A stretch of 64,000 bases of DNA from Coix lacryma-jobi var. lacryma-jobi (GCA_009763385.1 CM019823.1:29417668-29481667); one strand, 5' to 3'. Positions 36,177 to 49,105 are shown, numbered from the stretch's first letter. Numbers and translations are program-made. The notes: generated from the letters alone by a model not told the origin.

Positions 36177-37888
36177 GTTATGGTTTTACTTTTAATTTTT
36201 CCCTTCAATTTTCCTTTTCAAATAAATAACATATGTCATGCATGTAACTAAAAAAAAATCACCAGTTATCATTAGTTATATGCATAGGTATATGTTAACT
36301 TATTAGTTAGAACAATAAAATATCATAATAGGATAGTTTCCTTTTTCACAACATTAGATAGTTTCCCTTTCAATAAAATGAGAACAAGAGCTCCGACCGA
36401 GAAAGAAGAAGACCCTTTACCAAGCAAGAAGCCAGCTTGGGGGAGACTCCCGCTCCAATAAGGTATGTCTCAATCCTACACTTTACATTCAGTTCTTAAA
36501 TTCTATATCTTTTTGAATGTCACATGCTTGCCTAAATAACCATTCCATGAATAAAATTGATAAAATCTACTTAAACAAGTTGAAACCTGAATAAGATTTG
36601 AAATATGTCATGCAAATGCTATTGTTATGGTTTGAATAACTGGTCTTATCTAAGTTGTAGCTTTTGTGGTTGCACATGCTTTAACTGAAATCATGCTTAG
36701 TGAAAAAGTTAGTAAGAAAGAGTAATTCTTTAAACTTGTTAAGGTGAAATTAGGACCTAATCTGGAGGATTTCTTTTAAAAATTATGAAAACCTTGCTAA
36801 AAGTTCCTCCTAGATCTTATCCCATCCCACCACCAGCCAAATATTTGTTAGTCATTAGTCAAAACCACAAAGAGCTTTCTTTGTGTTGAGCTTTGTTAGA
36901 CCTCATAGATCTTAGTAGAGAAGCTTATCATATCTTTTTGAATCAAGATTCACACACACCCACCATAAATTGCCTACTCTCCACTTTGGAAGTTTGCAAC
37001 CACCAAATAAATTGCTTATTCTCTACACCGGAGATATGCAATACCCTGCCAAACATCCCATTGCTAGTCTTATGCTTATTCCTACACTGGGAATAAGCAT
37101 TTCTCCCTCTTCCCCCTTTTTTATTTCAAAAATCCTTTCCTATAGATAACCTGGGGAAATCTAGAGCTAAAAAAGAGAAAGAGAGAGAAAAATGAGCAAA
37201 GTAGCTCAAGAAAGGACTATGTCCTGAAAAAAAAAGTGAGCAAAGTAGCTCAAGATAGGACTATGTCCTAAGAAAATGTGAGGACACATCTTTTGTCTAC
37301 TCACTATGTATCTAAAAAAAAGAGAAGAGAGAGAGAGAATTATCATTAGCTCTAGACCCCAGAAATTAACTAGAAGGATTATGAAATATCTCTCTATACA
37401 CTTCCACATAACCACACATGCACATCTTGATCAATTTTTATGATTTGCTGCTCCTTATGATCTGAGTGTCTAGCTTAGCAATAAACATCAGGCAATTTGC
37501 TCATGGTTCTTAGCCTACCTATAACTCCACATATCATTCTTTAGAAATAGGAGAGGCTACATTTTGGTCTAAGTGAGGATATAAACACCATTGAGTGATT
37601 GAGTGAATCTTGGAGGACTTAAGCAAGTTGTTATCTTTTGAAAACCTTGAAAAACCTCCAGACATAATCCTAGTCAAACCTAAGTAAGATAAAAGTTTCC
37701 TATCTACTGCTTTATTTCACTCTTGCATGTTTGAAGTGAAAAGCTATAAGCTCCATATTGCTATGATTAATGATATATGCTAAGTTATTTCTCACTATAC
37801 AATATGCAGTTGCATACATCTTAAGTTGCTATCCATTTCATGCTCAATGCTTAAACCGCATTGTTGCTCGAGGACAAGCAACAGGTTA
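36177..37888 (+). other. A non-coding 3' region
   Basis: 1.7 kb without a recognisable domain. The cassette AGCTTGGGGGAGACTCCCG (36434-36452), followed by AG|GTATGTCT (36461-36470), recurs in element B. Later parts hold repeated GAAATATGCAAT/GGAAGTTTGCAAC units (36985-37110) and two copies of AGCAAAGTAGCTCAAG with GACTATGTCCT (37195-37270). Confidence 0.65.
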
Positions 37889-37900
37889 GCTTGGGGAGCT
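37889..37900 (+). other. A polypurine tract
   Basis: GCTTGGGGAGCT lies directly before the 3' LTR start TGTTGATGG at 37901. It is weaker than B's because a T and a C interrupt it. Confidence 0.75.
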
Positions 37901-39854
37901 TGTTGATGGTCCTTAAACACCTGTTTTACCATCAACATTTTACCCTAAAATTCACCAAAAAGGCATGAAATGTAGTCAAATAAGTTTCAAACTAACCAAA
38001 TTCCACATGTCCATAGATTTTATTGGAATGCAGGAATTTGGACCAAATTTGGACATTTGAACCACCAGAGGCCAAACCCACTCAGCAGGGCCCAATTGGG
38101 CCTTAGGGGGTGGCGCCCGCCACCCCTAGGGGAGCCCGCCACTTGGGTTGGCCCAAACCATCCCCCTGCCACGTCACTGATCCATGTGACCACCCCAAGG
38201 CCAAATCTTGGCCTTGGTCACTAGGTCGGTTTGATCGGAGGGCTACGGAGGGGAGTGGCGTGGATCATGACCTAAGTCGGTTGCTAGGACATGCAACCGA
38301 ACTCCAAAAAACCTTGGACAACCACCTGGAGCCGTAGATCAACGACGAAGCATCCAACGACCAGGGGACAGCGGCCGCCAATAGGGGGCGGCGCCCGCCA
38401 CCTGACCTAACCCTAGGTCGGTTGGTTGCCCCCTATAAGTACCCCCCTCACTCCACAAGGCTATAATACCCCCTGGTGGCACCACTTCGTTTGTACCATC
38501 ACACATTACCATCCCAGAGAAACACAAGCAAGAGAAGCAAGTGAGAGTTGGGTTAGAAGCTCAGAGAGCTTAGGCAAGTAGGTAGCTAGTAGAGCAAGGC
38601 ATCTTCGCCCTCGCGGTAGCGCTGCTCAAGGCTTAGCTCAAGAGTAGAGGCGTGCGAGTGATCGGTCCTGGAGCTGGGAAGAGTCTTCCTTCATCTCCAG
38701 TTCAGGTTTTGCTCTTGTTACTCAAGCACTTACTATATTCTATTTCATCATTTCAAGTATTACTTTATTCTACTTATCAGTATTGAGTGGTATACTTGAT
38801 TGATTGCTTGAGTGCCTGGCTATCCTACAGTTAAATTCACTTAGCCATAGTAGTTAATCTCTAGTGAGCTTAGTGTTTGATCTTTGCCAATAGGTTGCTT
38901 AGTTAGTTTAGTGTTTATCTTATTAAGTCAAGTATTTGCTCTGACGTCCGCAAGGGTGTCTCTATTCAAAGCTAGGGTAGAGATAGTTAGAATATAATTA
39001 AGCGTGGTGCTTAGTTATAGACTTACCTTCAGATACGGCTGGACCCCGGATAGCTATGGTAGCAAGCAGGTGGTGACAGCCCTGTGCGCCTTGAATTCCA
39101 CCACGTAGTTGGCCCAGTTTAACAGTAAGGCTCGTTGTGCTAGCGTTCAACCTAAGTAAGTGGTAAAGGCTAGTACGCCTCGATACTTGATAAGATAGGA
39201 ATAAAACTTTACTCAACTTAGTTGCTTATTGACTTTTGCCTGCCTTGCTTCGTAACTGTCTTGCTTCGTAGTTATCTTGCTTTGTAGTTATCTAGGAGTA
39301 GTTAGTTATCTTAGTTATCCTTAGTTATCATATTTCCCTTCAACTACCTATCCATCCACCTTACCTTACCATCCATTTCATCCTTACCTATCCACCCATA
39401 TATTCTTTCTAGCCTTTCATCCCATCTCTTCCCTTCTCTCCTTTTCCCTTTTCTCTTTTCTTCGACTCTCATCCCCTCCTTGACTCAACTCATACACCAC
39501 CTTAGCCTTCCCTTGGGATCAAATAAATCGACACCTGGTACTCCCAGGCGAAGTGCTACTACGATAGTTCTGTGCGCTTGCAGAATCTCCTCCTGGTAGA
39601 TTGCATTCTCTCTAGCTAGCTCCTACTAGTGTCGGGATTGACAACCCCGCTTGGCATTAGTAGATAGCTGCTTTAGCTCCACTCCTTTAGGTATAGTGAC
39701 GGTCTTGCTTCAAGCATTTCTGACGTCGTTGTCGGGGATAGACTCCATAGTCTACTCCTAGTAACAACATTATCAAGTGCCAACAAGCATTCCTGGGCCG
39801 TTACGGGGGAGAGTTGCCTAGCTCTATCTTTAGTGAAGCTAAGAACTACGAACA
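37901..39854 (+). repeat. A 3' LTR
   Basis: 1,954 bp, against 1,938 bp for the rejoined 5' LTR. It includes the uninterrupted B target site GCCCGCCACCTGACC near 38391. The TATA region reads CTATAATACC (38461) where the 5' LTR has CTATAAATAC. It ends AACTACGAACA, followed by the target duplication GCGGA. Confidence 0.93.
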
Positions 39855-40972
39855 GCGGACTAGAGGGGGGTGAATAGTTCTTTCTAAAAATAATTGCACC
39901 GGCTAATCGAAACAATTGCGGAATTTAAAACTATCGATCTAGCCAAGACTACACCCCTCTACTTATACTTTATGACACCTTACAAAAGATCCTAAACAAA
40001 GCAAATAAGGTGTCGGGCTAGCTAAAGCTCACCTAATCCATCTAGCTTGCAAGGTCACACAAACCTATGCAACTAGTATTTCAAGCACCGGGGAGCTCCT
40101 ACACAATCTAGTAAGCAAAAGCACAAAGCTCCTAAGCTCACTAGCAATGCTCAATAACAAGGCTACACAAGCCAAATTAGAGAGCTCAACTTAGCTACAA
40201 AACTAAGCAATGTGACTAGCAAGACTACAAATCAACTAGTCACTCATGGGATCAACTTCTATGCTACACAAGCAAGGAAGGTAACTAGCAAGCTACAAAG
40301 CTAACTAATTACAAGAGCAACTATTAAGCTACACAAGCTAGATAGCTACACAAGAGCAACAACTAACACTAGCACAAGTATGAGTATGGAAATACAAGCT
40401 AGTGAATGAAGATAGCAAACCACCGAGGAGATGTAGACAATGTTGACACGGTGATTTTATCCCGAGGTTCACTTGGTTGCCACCAAGCTAGTCCCCGTTG
40501 AGGCAAGCCCAAGGTTGCCGCCGATCCTCTTGCTGGTGGTGACCCTAAGTCACACTCTTCACGATGGAGTGCTCACCAAGAGCTCTAGCTTTCGATCCGG
40601 TCGGACCACTTGGCGCTCTTCGCACCTCTCTCAACTAGAGTTGCTCTTCGCGATCCCTGCGAGGCGAGCACAATGCCCCTCACAAAGCTTCTCCGGGACA
40701 CGCACAATCTTCTTGCGGGCTTCACGACAGAGACACAATCACCAAGCCATCTAGGAGGTGGCAACCTCCAAGAGTAACAAGCACCACCGGCTTGCAACTC
40801 GATCACCTAGTGCCACACTTGCAATCTCCTCACGCACCGCACTAGAATCGCTCTCTCACTTAGCGAATATGATTAGCACTGATCCCAAGTGAGTTGGAGG
40901 GCTCCCAAGCACTCTCACACAAGGACACTAAGTCCCCAAGGTGCCCAACATGTCAAATGGCCGGCCACTGCT

Positions 40973-40982
40973 CTATTTATAG
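40973..40982 (-). promoter_or_regulatory. TATA box, left D LTR
   Basis: CTATAAATAG on the minus strand, identical in the right LTR at 48732-48741. Confidence 0.7.
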
Positions 40983-41032
40983 AGGGAAGCCTCAAACTAG
41001 CCGTTTGAAATCGTGCTGAAATTTGAACTGTG

Positions 41033-41345
41033 GACAGTCCGCCCTTATAGCCCCGGACAGTCCACCCTTATAACGAAACTAGCCGTTATGAGCTGCAACG
41101 GTCACCCCGGACAGTCCGCCCCTTGGGCCCGGACAGTTCGCCGCTGAAAAATGACAGCCTACACAGAACCTGTCCAGCAACCTTGTCCTCCAAAAAAATT
41201 AGCCGGCGGACAGTCCGCCCTTATAGGCCCGGACAGTCCGCCGTTCACCGGTCAACCCGAGAACAGTGCGACCGTCATGTCCGATGCATCCCCATCAGTG
41301 CGTCCGAGGCCTGCGCACAGTCCGCCACTAAAATGGCAAACAGTC
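41033..41345. repeat. GGACAGTCC palindrome cluster, left D LTR
   Basis: Units GGACAGTCCGCC recur, several followed by CTTATA. The right D LTR has the counterpart at 48793-49105. Confidence 0.85.
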
Positions 41346-42309
41346 CGCCCCTCCAGAAAGCCTCCCACGAGAACGGCCATAACTCTTAGCTCCCAACTTG
41401 GAATACGATGATCTTGGACATTTTGGAAAGCTTATTCAGAGGGCTACACAACCCACATGAACTCATGATCCAAAGCACAAGGATCAATACAGTTTTCCAA
41501 TCGAGGAACCATCACTTCTCTTTTCAACCAAAGTTTTCTCTAAAACTTCTCCAACTTCTTCTCCTTTGCAAATGTGCTAACACCACCAAGTGTATACAAC
41601 CTTGTGCATGTGTGTTAGCATTTTCACAATTATTTTTCAAAGGATTTTCACTTGCACTCACCACGCCACTCGATCTAGTAACAACGCATGTTAGATCGCT
41701 CAAGTGGCACTAGATGACCGATATGCAAACAAGTTTGCTCCTCTTGATAGTACGGCCATCTATCTTAAACCCAGTCATAATATTCTCTACACACCTATGA
41801 ACGGTGAAATGAAATGCCCTACACATATACCTTTGCCTTGCGCATTCCATTCCATCTCCTCCATTTGTTGATGCAACACATGCACAACCTCTCATCAAAT
41901 GATATGATCACTTCATATCATCACGTGGCCTCCATGGTCCATCGATCTTGACATCACTTGCTCTTCACCATTGCTTCAGTCCTTCGGCACCAAGTCTTGC
42001 TTAGCCTCCCGACACTCGGTACCAACGGCTTCAAAGCGTCCAACTTGCCCTTCACCTTCGCAACAGGTCCATCAACCAAGTCTTGCCTTGATCTTCACCA
42101 TCTTAGCCACATGACTCCATGTCATGTCACATATGCAATAGGCTTCATCACATGTGTGAGCCTTTCAACATCCTCCAAGCCATTTCACCCTATGGCATTA
42201 TGTTGCTCACACATGATCACATGTGGACTAATCACCTGTGTAATTCACTTCAAAACAATTAGTCCACCTAAGTTGTCACTCAATTACCAAAACCAAACTA
42301 GACCTTTCA

Positions 42310-42322
42310 TCTCCCCCTTTTT
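42310..42322 (-). other. D polypurine tract
   Basis: AAAAAGGGGGAGA on the minus strand, directly before the LTR start TGAAAGGTC. Confidence 0.85.
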
Positions 42323-45300
42323 GGTAATTGATGACAACTCTACAAAGATATGGAAATTAAGCTTATTCCAAGCTAGCACTTTACAAGAATGTAAATTGCT
42401 AACTTGATTTGGATTCTATGTTACTTATCCAACATTAAGACCATATGAGAGGATTTGGATAAAGTACCATACAACCCGACTTGGTAGTGTTAACTCCCCC
42501 TACTTGTGTGCTCAAATGGTTAGGTTTTCAAGCTTACACACATGCATAAATATGAAATTTGTGGGAGTGTTAGCACTACTAAGTGATGCTAAGGTATACA
42601 AAATGGAAATGTACCTTTGTAGCGTGTATAGCACATTTTAATTCATCTTTAGCATAACCTTGCTAGAAACAAGTGAAACTAGATACCACATGAGATCAAC
42701 ATTATAAACAAGGTTATAGTTACCACTTGCTACACTAAGACTAAGCTCAAAATACCAATAGAAGGAAACAATCATCATCCAAGTCTTAGCTCTAGCAATC
42801 ATTGCATACAAGCATATATCAAATGTAAGACATATGCATTATGCAAGCAAGTCATATGAATATGCACATAGCAAAATGCAATCAACCAAGTTCATGAGCT
42901 TGCTCCCCTTGATCCATGTCCATCTTCTTTCTTGTTTTCTCCACCTTTGTCCTTGACATATCCCTCTTGATCCATGTCCATCTTCCTTTCTTGTTTTCTC
43001 CCCCTTTGTCCTTGACGTATCATAATTGACATATCTTTGCCACAATTTCTCCCCCGTTGTCATCAATGACCTAAAAGGTATGCTCTTTTCCACAAAGGTT
43101 GACACTAGGGTAGATGGTTGATACTTGAGTCTTGTTTTTTTATGGACACTATCATATATGTTGGAATGACACTACATGTAGATACCCTGTGTAAATCCAT
43201 GTTGAAGCCACTTGTAGGATCTTTGACCTTGATACCAATCGGGGGCATCTTCCCTTATGTCATAGCACGGGTCATCACTTGATTATGAGCTCTTGTTGGT
43301 GAGGGATCTTTGCTTGATTGATCACTTAAGGTTGAGGATCACTTGAAGTCTTGTAGGATACCACTTGTGAGCTTGATCTAGAACCACTTGGTAAATATCA
43401 CTTGAAAGATATATACCATTTTGAATAGATACCATGTGAAGAAATGATGAGTCTAGATACCACTTGAATGATAGTTTAAACTTGATATTTATTGCGCCAT
43501 TTGTCTTCTTCTTGAACTCTTGTCATGAGCCTCTCATTTGTGACTTGAACTATTAAACTTGCACAAGATATCTAACTCGGTTTGCCTCTTAGAGTAAGCT
43601 TCTTCACACATCTTTCAATGGTTATCTTACTCACATTGAATTAGGACACTTGAATGCTCATCTAGATCAAGTACTTGGGTTCACTAGCTCATGAAAAAAT
43701 CCATATACTAACCACCAGATCATATAATCCAACAAGCAATAGTGGTAGGCTATGAATTTAAACTTTTCATTTGTATATGCATGATCCTATTAAGCATGTA
43801 CTATATGCACTAACCGCATACTAGTAAGGGATGAAATGATCATGCACATTACCATGATACCTTTGCTATCTTGGAGTAGAGGATAGTCATTTTGATTCCA
43901 ATTTAGCTACAAATAGCAATGTGAAGTCCATGGTCAAGACCAATAGATACCAATTGATAGAACAAATCTTCACCCATATGATCAAATGCACTACCTTAAT
44001 GTTGTGGTTGACATTGCTTCTTCATTCGTTCTTTGCTTGCTTGAGAGCCTCTCAATAAATACCAATGGAGATCATACCAATTGATAATTTTCAATTCGCT
44101 CTCTACTACGGGTTGTTGCTTGCTTTGTTTGGTCAATCCTTTCATTTATTCAACTAAGCATCCCAAACATCCTTTGAATCACCACTTCCATATTAGCCTT
44201 CCAGTACCACACTTGGTTAACCTACAAAAGGCGGCAAGCCCCTACAAAAGGGAGAAGTGACCTCTCTCCAAAGAACATCCTTGATCCTTACTCGAAATGC
44301 CTTTGTTTGATTGATCCAATGGTGAACTCATCATGATGAAAAACTTTTTGCATGGTTGTCGGACTTCAACTCTTTCTTCTTTGAGTCTTTTCTTTCTTCT
44401 AATTGATCTTCAATTGATACTAGAACTTGATCTTTATCTTCACTCGATGTGGTCTCGATTTTCAATTGAGTACCAAATTGTGCCAATACACACTCCATAA
44501 TCAAGTAACCCTGTACTCATCTTTGTCATGTTTCTTACTCTTATTAAACCAAACATAGGCCCCTCAACTACTTAAACACATGATTCCACTTGAGGGCCTT
44601 TCAATTAAAGTGACTCTAGATCAATCTAATAATTGTCACTTTTCTGGCAAAATCTGTCCTTCTCAAAAACATGCATATCTCCCAAAATATGAGTCCAATT
44701 ACCATGAAATTTGGTGGAGATGTGACTCACTATGTATTCGTAGCTATAAAAAAAATTTGAGCTTCATTGGATTTCTAGATTGCTACCAGATTTCAATTCT
44801 CTCACTTGTTGTCCATGCTGAAACTGCTGCACTAGAGTTGACAATCCACTACCACACGGAGTTTCACTTATCCAATGAATTCCAATTTTCTACAGCAACT
44901 AATACTATAAGTGTAGAGCATGCACACCAAATTTCAAGCCATCCAACTAGATTTTGATCATCAAACATGGCTATCTTCTCAGCTCACTCAGATTTTGTAA
45001 TATTGGACAACTTTGAGCAATTAAGCTATCTACCAACCATTGAATCAAATTTGAAGCTAACTTGTTTGAACATCAACACAAGACATATATCATGCAAACC
45101 ACTTACTAAAGGTCATCTTGTGAACATATCCAAACAAACTAACTTAAACTTGATCACTAAGCAATTTATCCATTCAAACATCTCATAGCAAGCAACATAT
45201 GCATATTATCCATTTCATCAACTCATATGCACCCAAATGAATATGATCAACGGAATATACCTTGGTAGCTCATGATCATCCAATAGCAAGCTTCTTCATC

Positions 45301-45540
45301 CATCATTTGCAAGCCTTCAAATACTTCCAATCAACCACCACAACTTGATCATGACACTTGTATGTTGTAGCTTTTGGACTTCACTAATCTTGACTTGGCA
45401 TTGGGTGATGAAATAACAATAAGCTTCATTACTTGACTCAATCACATGATGATCAACATGGAACCAATTGAATCAAGCCTCCAATGTCATGGTACCTACA
45501 CACATTCATCCCTTTGATGGTACCCAAACTAGTTTGGGTC
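42323..45540 (-). other. D non-coding 3' region
   Basis: 3.2 kb with no recognisable domain. Additional PPT-like tracts (complements of CTCCCCCTACTT at 42496, GCTCCCCTTGATC at 42902, TCTCCCCCTTTGTCC at 42999 and TCTCCCCCGTTGTC at 43049) lie upstream of the real PPT in element sense. A 58-bp tandem duplication (42908-43023) carries two of them. Many ACCACTTGA/ATACCA strings occur at 43190-43470. Confidence 0.65.
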
Positions 45541-47545
45541 CTCTCAAGTTAGGTGCAACATACTTAGGCAATGCCTTAGTATGAGTAGCGGGATGTTTTG
45601 CAATAGCCATCGATGAGTACCATTGTCATCCTTTCTAAGCACAATATTATCATCAATTGAAATAGGCTTAGAAGTATTACCTAGGGGACATGAAATAGCC
45701 ATGTGTCCCCTTTCCCGACATGAGTAGCAAACTCTCTTTGATTGAGCCTTCTCTTCCTTGCTCATTGTTGCTTCTCATTGCCTTGCCTTTCATGAGTTGC
45801 TTGAGCCTTCTTCTCAAGCTTGGTAGGACACTTCGAGGCAAAGTGTCCCATATCATCACACTTGTAGCACTTGATGTGAGCCAAATATTTCTCTCATCTT
45901 GATTCTTGCTCATCATCATCATCTTGGCATCTTGGATATGAATTGGATGCCTTGCTCTTCCACCCCTTCTTGTTTTCTTCTTCTTCATCATCAAGTCACC
46001 ACCATCACGGTTGATCTTGACTTGATCTTGGGCTTCTCTTTTTGCTCAACTTGTGGCTTTGGTTGAGGCTCTTATTGTTGCTTCACCAATTGCTTGGTTG
46101 GGCACATAGAGGTGAGATGTCCCCTAGTGCGGCACTTGAAGCACTTGACATGCTTGAGTCTCTCTTCTTCCTTCTTCAACTGAGCTTCTCCTTGTTGGGG
46201 CAAGCATTTGCAAGATGTCCCATCTCATGGCACCGATAGCACATGAAATGAGATAGCTTCTCTGTTCTTGCTTCTTCATCTCTCTTTCATACTTCTTCTT
46301 TCCCCATCTTTTGCCTTTGATCTTGCTCTTATTGAAGCCAATGCCACTCTTGTCACCATAGCTCTTTTGATTCTTCAACATGTGCTCAAAGGTGACTTTG
46401 GAGTTGTAGCACTTCTCTAACTTGTTGCTCAAATTCTTCACTTCACTTTTGAGCTCTTGTTCTCCTTCAAAATGTTAGTCTCACAAGACATAGAAGTAGA
46501 ACAAGCATCTATATGTGAAGAACATGGCATAAATAATAAATCATCACAAGAGGTGGATACATGCTTCTTCTCTCTACATCACATGGGTTAGCACAAATAT
46601 GTGATTGATCATTTGACCCAAATGATGAGCTCTCACTAGTTTTAGTTTCTTCATTAGAAAGCTTGTTAGTGAGAAAAGCATGTCTTTGTAACCAAGTTAT
46701 CATGAGCAACACTAAGTTCCTCATGAGTCAATTTAAACTCATCATGTGAACAAGTAGTAACATAATTAGATGCTTTTGTTGTTCACAGTGCATTCTTTAG
46801 AAATGAGTTTTTCTTTGTCAATTTCATTGTTTTAGCCATCTCATTTCTAAAGCTTTGGTGAGTCTATATACAAGCTCAAAGTTTGGATCATCACAATCAA
46901 CAACCACATTTGCAATTGATACCTTTGCATCACCATGTGACATGAAGCAATGTGGTGTAGTAGAAGAGCTTGTGGAGACATCACTCTCATAGTCGTCGTC
47001 ATCATCATCACCAAGTGTGCATGAATGGCATCAATCATTCGCACCACTTGAGCTCCGGCTATCATCATCATCAACCTTGTCAAGTGATCTTGTGGATTCA
47101 TCATCATCATCATCACTTGACCATGAGGTGGAGCAATCCTCCACAACTACCATGTTGTGGTCATGCTCAACACCCTCATGTCCATCTCTATGTGATCCTC
47201 CTCCTTGAATTTGCCATCATCCCAAATAGAGAAATCACTGTAGATATTTGAGTGCCATCCACATATCATGGGCACTCACCAAAGTCATCACCCTGCCAAA
47301 TATCTCATCTTGCAAAGCATTTGTTAGAAAACATTGGGCTTGTGCATCGAGGTTAGGCAATCCTCTTGCACTTGGGTTAGATTACTCTCATCCAAGGCAT
47401 GAGTAAAAACCAACAACAACGATCCACCACCAAAACTTCGGACCAAAAGCACGGAAATGATCAAGCATATAAGTTTCCATCGTGCATAGTGTGTGCCATC
47501 AAAATATGTGGTGTCACACTCACATCTAGCCAACTAGTCGCCATC
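45541..47545 (-). pseudogene. D gag with four CCHC zinc knuckles, broken
   Basis: This is a Sirevirus-type gag on the minus strand. The N-terminus (47545-47230) shows YFDGTHYARWK (the copia gag DUF4219-like start), a HALDESN block and a DEIFGRVMTL-like UBN2 segment, split over frames. An acidic Asp-rich stretch follows near 47100, then a helical region with LSNKLEKCYNSK and a basic segment KIKGKRWGKKKYERE (46290). Four CCHC knuckles are readable: CYRCHEMGHLANAC (46200-46241), CFKCRTRGHLTSMC (46102-46143), CYKCDDMGHFASKC (45828-45869) and CYSCRERGHMAISC (45688-45729). One or two knuckles are usual for copia gag. Frameshifts lie between most blocks. No protease motif is seen after the last knuckle. 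Confidence 0.82.
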
Positions 47546-47584
47546 CTCTTCGGGTCGGTGAAGACCACAAATGAGAACCGACCT

Positions 47585-47595
47585 GCTCCGATACC
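47585..47595 (-). other. D primer-binding site
   Basis: GGTATCGGAGC on the minus strand, then AGGTCGG, consistent with initiator tRNA-Met. Four bases (GGAA) separate it from the LTR end, and the usual leading T is replaced. Confidence 0.75.
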
Positions 47596-48731
47596 TTCCT
47601 GAAGGGTCGAGATGGCGGACTAGAGAGGGGTGAATAGTCCTTTCTAAAAATAATTGCACCGGCTATTCGAAAACACTTGCGGAATTAAAAACTATCGATC
47701 TAGCCAAACTACACCCTCTACTTACACTCTATGACACCTTACAAAAGATCCTAAACAAAGCAAATAAGGTGTTGGGCTAGCTAAAGCTCACCTAATCCAT
47801 CTAGCTTGCAAGGTCACACAACCTATGCAACTAGTATTTCAAGCACCAGGGAGCTCCTACACAATCTAGTAAGCAAAAGCACAAAGCTCCTAAGCTCACT
47901 AGCAATGCTCAATAACAAGGCTACACACCAAATTAGAGAGCTCAACTTAGCTACACAAACTAAGCAATGTGACTAGCAAGACTACAAATCAACTAGTCAC
48001 TCAGGGATCAACTTCTATGCTACACAAGCAGGAAGGTAACTAGCAAGCTACACAAGCAACTATTACAAGAGCAACTATTTAAGCTACACAAGCTAGATAG
48101 CTACACAAGAGCAACAACTAACACTAGCACAAGTATGAGTATGGAAATACAAGCTAGTGAATGAGAGAGCAAACCACCGAGAAGATGTAGACAATGTTGA
48201 CACGGTGATTTTATCCCGGTTTCACTTGGTTGCCACCAAGCTAGTCCCCGTTGAGGCAAGCCCAAGGTTGCCACCGATCCTCTTACTGGTGGTGACCCTA
48301 AGTCACACTCTTCATGATGGAGTGCTCACCAAGAGCTCTAGCTTTCGATCCGGCCGGACCACTTGGCGTTCTTCGCACCTCTCTCCACTAGAGTTGCTCT
48401 TCGCGATCCCCCCCGGGGCGAGCACATGCCCCTCACAAGCCTTCTCCGGAGCCACCCACAATCTTCTTGCGGGCTTCCACGAGGAGACACAATCACCAAG
48501 CCGTCTAGGAGGTGGCAACCTCCAAAGTTAACAAGCACCACCGGCTTGAACTCGATCACCTAGTGCCACACACTTTGCAATCTCTCATGCCACCGCACTA
48601 GAATCGCTCTCTCACTTAGCGAATATGATTAGCACTAATCCCAAGTGAGTTGGAGGGCTCCCAAGCACTCTCACACAAGGACACACTAAGTCCCCAAGGT
48701 ACCCAACATGTCAAATGGCCGGCCACCACCT

Positions 48732-48741
48732 CTATTTATAG
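48732..48741 (-). promoter_or_regulatory. TATA box, right D LTR
   Basis: CTATAAATAG on the minus strand. It lies just downstream, in element sense, of the palindrome cluster. Confidence 0.7.
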
Positions 48742-48792
48742 AGGGAAGCCTCAAACTAGCCGTTTGAAATCGTGCTGAAATTTGAACTATGG

Positions 48793-49105
48793 ACAGTCCG
48801 CCCTTATAGCCCCGGACAGTCCGCCCTTATAACGAAACTAGCCATTAGGAGCTGCAACGGTCACCCCGGATAGTCCGCCCCTTGGGCCGGACAGTTCGCC
48901 GTTTGAAAAACGACAGCTACACAGAACCTGTCCAGCAACCTTGTTCTCCGAAAAATTAGCCAGTGGACAGTCCACCCTTATAGGCCCGGACAGTCCGCCG
49001 TTCACCTGTCAACCCGAGAACAGTGCGACCGTCACGTCCGATGCATCCCCATCGGTGTGTCCGAGGCCTGCGGACAATCCGCACTAAAATGGCCGATAGT
49101 CCGCC
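48793..49105. repeat. GGACAGTCC palindrome cluster, right D LTR
   Basis: Same layout as 41033-41345. Some units have decayed, for example GGATAGTCCGCC and CGATAGTCCGCC. Confidence 0.85.

Larger units (their letters stand above)
13695..39854 (+). mobile_element. A: gag-protease gypsy element in D
   Basis: This is a plus-strand Athila-like element. Net length is about 7.7 kb without B. The 5' LTR is split by B (13695-14176 and 32666-34121). The PBS is at 34130-34145, gag and aspartic protease at 34309-36176, the PPT at 37889-37900 and the 3' LTR at 37901-39854. It is flanked by perfect 5-bp duplications GCGGA (13690-13694 and 39855-39859). No reverse transcriptase, RNase H or integrase lies between the protease and the PPT, so it is non-autonomous. 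Confidence 0.92.
39855..42309 (-). repeat. D left LTR (3' LTR in element sense), main part
   Basis: It resumes with CTAGAGGGGGGTGAATAG after A's duplication and ends GACCTTTCA before the PPT. It includes CAAGCTACACAAGC-like short repeats (40020-40400), a TATA box CTATAAATAG on the minus strand (40973-40982), and palindromes (41033-41345) upstream of that TATA in element sense. Confidence 0.92.

Noticed and set aside
46970..47251. His-rich plus-strand frame
   Set aside because: Antisense of the Asp-rich part of D gag, produced by CATCAT repeats.
40473..48563. Paired reading frames (MVATKLVPVEASPRLPP and overlapping minus-strand frames)
   Set aside because: They are the same stretch of the D LTR in its two copies, open on both strands and without a domain.
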